From CAYLLN01 sp036496265 (GTDB lineage Bacteria; Planctomycetota; Planctomycetia; Pirellulales; Pirellulaceae): a DNA stretch of 64,000 bases. Positions 59,940 to 64,000 of this stretch are shown one piece after another; the stretch's first letter is position 1, and each line of letters starts with the position of its first letter. The notes under the pieces are model-generated. The model was not told the origin of the DNA. It saw nothing but the letters and a program-made list of their open reading frames with translations, and ran no database searches. The stretch is from positions 11,787 to 75,786 of the forward strand of contig DASXLL010000339.1 in assembly GCA_036496265.1 (NCBI GenBank), in the 5' to 3' direction. The position numbers and the translations under genes are program-made.

Positions 59940-60293
59940 ATCGCGCTGGAGACCACGCCTGGTTCATCCCTTCGCGCGAGCGACACACGTCGCCGCACGA
60001 GCAGAACAGGCGCGTCCCCACACTCCTGTCTTCATCCTTCCAACGTCCGATCGCCCCCAAGGCGAATGACTCGGCGCCCTCCATTGCACCCGAGTCAGTG
60101 TCATCCTCGCCCCGCGAGCGCTTATCTGTAGCAAATGCGTCTATAGCAATTGCGTCCGTGACAAATCTGCAAGCCAGCTCAAAACGCCAAAAGCCTACAC
60201 TCCCGCCCTTGGCTGGTAAAGCAGCTATCCCCTATTTTCAACAAGGGCCGCATTATTGCAAGCAAAAATTAGACCGTTTACGTATCAATTCAA
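59940..60293. other. Divergent intergenic region
   Basis: No supported gene. TCTGTAGCAAATGCGTCTATAGCAATTGCGTC-type direct words occur near 60124-60155 (GTAGCAAATGCG and TAGCAATTGCG), a small repeat of unknown meaning. Otherwise featureless. Confidence 0.35.
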
Positions 60294-60325
60294 TGGGAGG
60301 GCGAGGCTCGTGCCGAGCCTTTTTC
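60294..60325 (+). repeat. REP-like hairpin, also terminator-shaped
   Basis: AGGCTCG-TGC-CGAGCCT (60304-60320) with TTTTTCC behind it. The 27-bp context is almost the same as the one inside thiO at 61022-61048 (25 of 27 bases). Confidence 0.75.
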
Positions 60326-60379
60326 CTTGTGCCCAAGCTCCAGCTTCGGCACGCACGACCCCAACCTCCGCTTCGCAAC

Positions 60380-60607
60380 ATGCCCCGCATCGTTCTCTAC
60401 ACTCGTCACGGCTGTCACCTCTGCGACGACGCACTTGAGTTAATTCGCCGCCACGGTCACGAACCGCGATTGATCGACATCGACGCGGATCCTGCGCTCT
60501 GCGAGCGCTACAATGAATGCGTCCCCGTCGTCGAAATCGACGGCCGCGAACGCTTCCGCGGCCGCATCAACGAAGTCCTGCTCGCCCGCATGCTTTCTGC
60601 GAAATAA
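60380..60607 (+). CDS. Glutaredoxin-family protein
   Basis: 75 residues from an ATG inside a longer open frame; PRIVLYTRHGCHLCDDALELI carries the CHLC redox motif and VPVVEIDGRERFRG the cis-Pro segment of the thioredoxin fold. Close to the DUF836/glutaredoxin-like group. The following ThiO gene starts 10 bp later, so they may be co-transcribed. Substrate unknown. Confidence 0.9.
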   Translation: MPRIVLYTRHGCHLCDDALELIRRHGHEPRLIDIDADPALCERYNECVPVVEIDGRERFRGRINEVLLARMLSAK

Positions 60608-60616
60608 CTGGCCGCC

Positions 60617-61756
60617 ATGATCGACGTTCTCATCATCGGCGGCGGCGTCATCGGACTCTCACTCGCCTGGGACCTCGCCAAGCACGGCTGCTCCGTCCGC
60701 GTCATCGACAAAGGCGAAATTGGCCGCGAAGCCAGCTGGGCCGGCGCCGGAATTTTGCCCGCCGCGACCTATTCGATTGATCAACACCCGCTCGACCAAC
60801 TCCGCGGTCTCGCCTGCGAGCTCCATCCGCAGTGGGCCGCCGAACTGAAATCCCTCACCGGCATCGACACCGGCTACTGGCGCTGCGGCGGCCTTCATCT
60901 CGCCCGTTCCCCCGGCGAAGCCGCCTCACTCGCCGCCTGGGCTACTCTCGCTCGCGAAGAACGCATCCGCATCCAGCAACTTTCAAGCCCCAACCTTGCC
61001 GCAATCGAACCCGGCCTTATCTGGGAGGGCGAGGCTCCCGCCGAGCCTCCGCTCAGCCGGCACTCAGTACTCAGCGCTCAGTACCTACTCCCCGACGAAT
61101 CTCAACTCCGGAATCCTTGGCACGTCTGCGCCCTCCATCGCGCCTGCGAACTCGCCGGCGTCGCAATTACGCCAGCCACCGAGGCGACCGATTTCACAAT
61201 TGCTAACAATGAACTGATCGCCGTCCAAACAACATCCGGCCCCGTCGCAGCCCACCGCTACTGCTTCACTTCCGGCGCCTGGAGCGGCCAACTCCTCCAG
61301 CGCCTCGACATCCACGTCGGCATCCTTCCCATCCGCGGCCAAATCGTCCTCTTCCGCTGCGAAAAACCGCCGATCGCGCACATCATCAACGAAGGCTCGC
61401 GCTATCTTGTTCCTCGCCAAGACGGTCGCCTCATCGCCGGCTCAACCGAAGAAGAAGTCGGCTTCGACAAACGCACCACCGCCGAAGCCATCGCCGACCT
61501 CACGCAATTCGCCATCGACCTTGTCCCGGCGCTGAAAAACGCCGCGATCGAAAAAACCTGGGCCGGCCTCCGCCCCGCCTCCTTCGACGGCCTGCCCTAT
61601 CTCGGCCGCCTCCCCAACACTCAAAACGCCTTCATCGCCTCCGGCCACTTCCGCAACGGGCTCTTCCTCTCGCCCGCCACCGCCATCGTCATGAGCCAAC
61701 TCCTCCGCGACCAGCCGCCCCAAATCGACCTCACGCCCTTCCGCGTCGGCCGCTGA
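60617..61756 (+). CDS. thiO: FAD-dependent amine oxidase, glycine oxidase ThiO-like
   Basis: 379 residues. FAD start DVLIIGGGVIGLSLAWDLAKHG, second motif GREASWAGAGIL, and C-terminal TWAGLRPASFDGLPYLGRLP with ASGHFRNGLFLSPATA match glycine oxidases that make iminoglycine for thiazole synthesis in thiamine formation. Other thiamine genes are not seen here, so another D-amino acid or sarcosine substrate is possible. Residues about 135-157 (WEGEAPAEPPLSRHSVLSAQ) are encoded by a REP hairpin plus 7-bp repeats, an insertion beyond the family core. Confidence 0.85.
   Translation: MIDVLIIGGGVIGLSLAWDLAKHGCSVRVIDKGEIGREASWAGAGILPAATYSIDQHPLDQLRGLACELHPQWAAELKSLTGIDTGYWRCGGLHLARSPGEAASLAAWATLAREERIRIQQLSSPNLAAIEPGLIWEGEAPAEPPLSRHSVLSAQYLLPDESQLRNPWHVCALHRACELAGVAITPATEATDFTIANNELIAVQTTSGPVAAHRYCFTSGAWSGQLLQRLDIHVGILPIRGQIVLFRCEKPPIAHIINEGSRYLVPRQDGRLIAGSTEEEVGFDKRTTAEAIADLTQFAIDLVPALKNAAIEKTWAGLRPASFDGLPYLGRLPNTQNAFIASGHFRNGLFLSPATAIVMSQLLRDQPPQIDLTPFRVGR
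61022..61088. repeat. REP hairpin plus heptads inside thiO
   Basis: The 27-bp REP word (61022-61048) resembles 60294-60320. Behind it come the heptads CACTCAG, TACTCAG, CGCTCAG (61061-61081), preceded by another CGCTCAG (61050-61056). All are read in frame in thiO. Confidence 0.82.
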
Positions 61757-61767
61757 CAAAGAGAAAT

Positions 61768-62112
61768 TTAGTTCGATTTGCTCGGCAATCCAAGCCAATA
61801 GGCGAGGGACTGGTCCAACTCTTCGGTATCCGGAGTTTTGAGTGTCCCCACCGATTTCAGCACCAATCGCTCATCAATTGCGTGCAGGCCTCGCTTAACG
61901 GCGGTCGGCACGTTAAGCCCCGCACCATGGAAGTCCGAAAGCAAAAATTCACCAGACCTCAGCCCAGCCGTGCGGCTGGTCAGTGGCACGAAAATAATGT
62001 CGCTCGATTCATGAGGGCTGCTGACGACAACGGCGGGTCGAATTTTGGAGCCTGTTAAATCAGTAAACGGATAGCGAACGAGAATCACGCTACCTCGCGA
62101 GTAACTCGCCAT
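61768..62112 (-). CDS. PemK/MazF-family toxin
   Basis: 114 residues. SRGSVILVRYPFTDLTGSKIRPAVVVSS is the typical first beta-hairpin with the RPA(V)V motif; ATPase-free, SH3-like RNase fold; VPLTSR and SFLL-like segments follow. It probably cleaves mRNA. Its start lies inside the antitoxin gene (23-bp overlap), the normal order antitoxin then toxin on the minus strand. Confidence 0.82.
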   Translation of the reverse strand: MASYSRGSVILVRYPFTDLTGSKIRPAVVVSSPHESSDIIFVPLTSRTAGLRSGEFLLSDFHGAGLNVPTAVKRGLHAIDERLVLKSVGTLKTPDTEELDQSLAYWLGLPSKSN

Positions 62113-62293
62113 AGACATCATCCTCAGCGTTGTCCCAGACTGATTTCAGCGATTCTTCCGAGATTCGCTGCCAAAATCCCGCGTCTTCGTCAGAAAGAAC
62201 GGTAACGAGAACCTGGGCTCCTTCTGGCAGCGCAGTCGGCTCCCTCGGTTCAATCTTTCCATCGCGAACGACACCCCAATAACTACTCAACAT
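62090..62293 (-). CDS. Antitoxin of the MazF-type pair (DUF104/AbrB-like)
   Basis: 67 residues. SYWGVVRDGKIEPREPTALPEGAQVLVTVL is the swapped-hairpin-like DNA-binding half seen in AF2212-type antitoxins; the rest (FWQRISEESLKSVWDNAEDDVYGELLAR) is the acidic toxin-binding helix. It overlaps the toxin gene by 23 bp, so production is coupled. Autoregulation of the promoter is expected (family knowledge). Confidence 0.8.
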   Translation of the reverse strand: MLSSYWGVVRDGKIEPREPTALPEGAQVLVTVLSDEDAGFWQRISEESLKSVWDNAEDDVYGELLAR

Positions 62294-62301
62294 GGATCGC
62301 C

Positions 62302-63672
62302 TCACTTCCTATTCCCAATGCAATACAAATGCGTGCTCGTCCGAATGAAAAGCTGCTGCCCGCTCACCGCGATCGACGACATCGTGAACGTCCCATCCAA
62401 TTCATTGCGGGCCAGCTCTTTATATTCCGGCCCCGCCGCCAGCACCACCGTCGCCGCGTTCTCCCCCGTGATATACAGCTTGCCATCTGCCAACAGCGGC
62501 GACGAATCGATCGTCGCGCCGACGCCCAACCGGTTGTGGTAGATTTCCTTGCCCGTTTTGGCGTCGATCACCGTGATCAGATTGTCGTCGGCCACCATGT
62601 AGTAATATTTGCCGTCGCTAACGGGAGTCGGGACATCCGGCCCCCCCGCAGCGTCCCATTTCCAAACCAAATGGCTTTCCGAAACGTCTCCCTTGCCACC
62701 GGCTTTCAGCGCCAAGACAGGCTTCTTTCGGGTGCCGGCATAGATCATCCCATCGGCAACCACGGGTGAATTCACGCTGCGATAAAAACCATCCTTCAGC
62801 GGATTCAGCCCTCCCGAGCGCCACAGCTCCTCGCCCGTCGCCGGATCGTGCCCCGTCACATAGTCGCCACCGCTCACGACAATCTGCGGCTTACCATTCA
62901 CCATCAGCAATGCCGGCGTCGAATACGAATCCGGCGCTTCGTTCGGTGCGTCCGTCGGCCGCTCCTTCCGCCAATTCACCTTTCCGCTCTCGCCGCTGAA
63001 GGACACGAGGTACGACGGATCATCCGTCTTGTGTCCGTGCAGCACTTCGACAACCACATTGCCATTCAGCAAGAGCGGCGAACTACCGTACCCCCAGTTC
63101 AGCCCGAACTTGCCATATTCCTGTTGCAGGTTGTGCGTCCACAACTTCTTGCCGTCTAAATCCAGCGCCGTCAGCACGCCATTGCCCGTCATCACCCACA
63201 CATGCTTGCCATCCGTCACTGGCGACGGTGAGCTCGAATTCTGCTTGTTGTAGATTTCATTGCCCTGATCGAGCTCCACCGACCACTTCAAGCTGCCATC
63301 CTTCTTCGATAAGCAAAGCACCAGCAGTTTTTCTCCGCCCGGATCGCGTTTCGGCCGGCCCTTGCCGCCTTTGCCCGTATCTGGCGCCGGAGCCGCGGCC
63401 GCCTGCCCCGCCTCCTTCTTCGACGGCGAAGTTACAAAGACGTGATCGCCCCAAATGATCGGCGTCCCACCGCTCCACGACGGCAACGCCGTCTGCCACA
63501 CGATATTCTCATTCTTTTCCAAGTTCCACGTCGTCGGCAAATCCTTCGAATCGCTGATCCCATTCCCCGTCGGCCCCCGCCACTGCGGCCAATTCTCATT
63601 CGCCCTGGCCGACAACGCAGCCGCGACAATAACGAAGCACCCAACGACGAGATTCAATCGACAAGCAGCCAT
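62302..63672 (-). CDS. Exported PQQ-type beta-propeller protein
   Basis: 456 residues from the ATG at 63672 (GGAG 8 bases upstream; 63678 is also possible). Signal peptide (LNLVVGCFVIVAAALSARA), then WPQWRGPTGNGISDSKDLPTTW, the opening common to planctomycete PQQ-binding-like propellers, and repeats such as VLALKAGGKGDV and TVIDAKTGKEIYHN. The family usually has no enzyme activity of its own; some serve as BamB-like scaffolds. Upstream codons to 63933 are not family-like. Confidence 0.9.
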   Translation of the reverse strand: MAACRLNLVVGCFVIVAAALSARANENWPQWRGPTGNGISDSKDLPTTWNLEKNENIVWQTALPSWSGGTPIIWGDHVFVTSPSKKEAGQAAAAPAPDTGKGGKGRPKRDPGGEKLLVLCLSKKDGSLKWSVELDQGNEIYNKQNSSSPSPVTDGKHVWVMTGNGVLTALDLDGKKLWTHNLQQEYGKFGLNWGYGSSPLLLNGNVVVEVLHGHKTDDPSYLVSFSGESGKVNWRKERPTDAPNEAPDSYSTPALLMVNGKPQIVVSGGDYVTGHDPATGEELWRSGGLNPLKDGFYRSVNSPVVADGMIYAGTRKKPVLALKAGGKGDVSESHLVWKWDAAGGPDVPTPVSDGKYYYMVADDNLITVIDAKTGKEIYHNRLGVGATIDSSPLLADGKLYITGENAATVVLAAGPEYKELARNELDGTFTMSSIAVSGQQLFIRTSTHLYCIGNRK

Positions 63673-63690
63673 TACCATCGCTCCAAAATT

Positions 63691-63740
63691 CCCTCTCCTT
63701 TTGGGAAAGGGTGGCGGCGGAGCCGCCGGTTGAGGGTTTA
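63691..63740. repeat. REP-like hairpin upstream of the propeller gene
   Basis: GGCGGC-GGA-GCCGCC (63713-63727) next to a CCCTCTCC/GGGAAAGGG palindrome. It lies in the divergent region between the propeller gene and the second sulfatase. Confidence 0.7.
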
Positions 63741-63818
63741 CATTATCCGAGCCGCGCTCGCGTTTCCCGGACTTTGAATCATGCCCGAAAACCAAACCTA
63801 TTTCCAGTTGCCAACGAC

Positions 63819-64000
63819 ATGACCGCACACCAACTCTCAAAAAAGTGCTCCTCTCAGCGCCTCCGTGCCTCTGTGCCTCGGTGTCAGATTCTTTCTGCCG
63901 TACTGCTGATAACGTGTTCGGTCTCGCCAGCAAACGCCGCCGAATCCAACCGACCCAACATCGTTTACATCCTCGCCGACGACCTCGGCTACGGCGATCT
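63819..64000 (+). CDS. Sulfatase, 5' part
   Basis: Cut by the right window edge after about 60 codons. A signal peptide (LSAVLLITCSVSPANA) is followed by RPNIVYILADDLGYGD, the conserved sulfatase start with the metal-binding Asp pair; the formylglycine site lies beyond the window. The start region contains three 8-bp units (GCCTNNGT, 63859-63882), so the N-terminal leader is partly repeat encoded, as in the sulfatase at 46211. Start not certain. Confidence 0.85.
   Translation, partial: MTAHQLSKKCSSQRLRASVPRCQILSAVLLITCSVSPANAAESNRPNIVYILADDLGYGD
63859..63882. repeat. Octanucleotide repeat in a sulfatase leader
   Basis: GCCTCCGT, GCCTCTGT, GCCTCGGT in register, inside the signal-peptide codons of the second sulfatase. 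Confidence 0.7.

Overview
The window looks like a chromosomal segment of a planctomycete, probably of the Pirellulales type (inference from gene content). It carries two sulfatases (one cut by the right edge), a Tat-exported DUF1501 protein, a DUF1559 prepilin-like protein, a large exported protein with two planctomycete-type CxxCH haem motifs, secreted proteins with the N-terminal LEPR, EDRRLLA or LEERIAP motifs, a Ser/Thr kinase with a C-terminal membrane anchor, and many short dispersed repeats. No rRNA, phage, CRISPR array or plasmid functions are visible. The only tRNA is tRNA-Ala(CGC) at 52185-52257.

Layout. 1-5.8 kb: end of a lactonase-fold beta-propeller gene, then a MacAB-like efflux operon whose adaptor carries a C-terminal EF-hand pair, then a tiny ORF with an extreme Shine-Dalgarno and a terminator. 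5.8-12.2 kb (minus): SxtJ and carbamoyltransferase pair, secreted clan GH-A-like hydrolase, cyclophilin, PfkB sugar kinase. 12.4-19.3 kb: DUF485 plus sodium/solute symporter, nucleotidyltransferase, class IV aminotransferase, SbmA/ABCD-like ABC exporter, VOC protein, Rieske ferredoxin, MazG-like protein. 19.3-22.5 kb: membrane protein coupled to an ABC ATPase. 22.5-29.6 kb (minus): fused PutA, then the succinate dehydrogenase operon sdhC-sdhA-sdhB. 29.8-32.9 kb: TIM-barrel epimerase, a REP-associated transposase (RAYT) bracketed by two 89-bp REP pairs, DUF1501 protein. 33.0-37.3 kb (minus): Tat-exported xanthine dehydrogenase-like operon. 37.5-43.6 kb: two glycosyltransferases, a solitary receiver protein, a FixJ-like regulator and a convergent PAS histidine kinase. 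43.7-51 kb: envelope proteins, a methyltransferase, a sulfatase, and a run of small secreted repeat proteins (QSVV repeats, Gly/Tyr-rich pair). 51-60 kb: epimerase, tRNA, secreted beta-helix protein, prepilin-like protein, haem-motif protein, zinc protease, kinase. 60.4-64 kb: glutaredoxin-like protein, ThiO-like oxidase, toxin-antitoxin pair, PQQ-type propeller protein, start of a second sulfatase.

The most unusual thread is the repeat landscape. Tandem 7-bp repeats of different sequences sit at gene boundaries, inside intercistronic gaps of two operons, in C-terminal codons and directly in front of a sulfatase start. Several hairpin (REP or MITE-like) families also occur, two of them inside coding sequence (putA, thiO). 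One 73-bp hairpin element lies in one of two near-identical tandem copies and is missing from the other, which gives an empty site and a filled site side by side with a 2-bp duplication. Other points: loss of three of four ligands of the first [2Fe-2S] site in the Tat-exported ferredoxin subunit, and a short transcript whose perfect Shine-Dalgarno can pair with a downstream mimic of the 16S rRNA tail. All family assignments are from reading the sequence; no database search was run.
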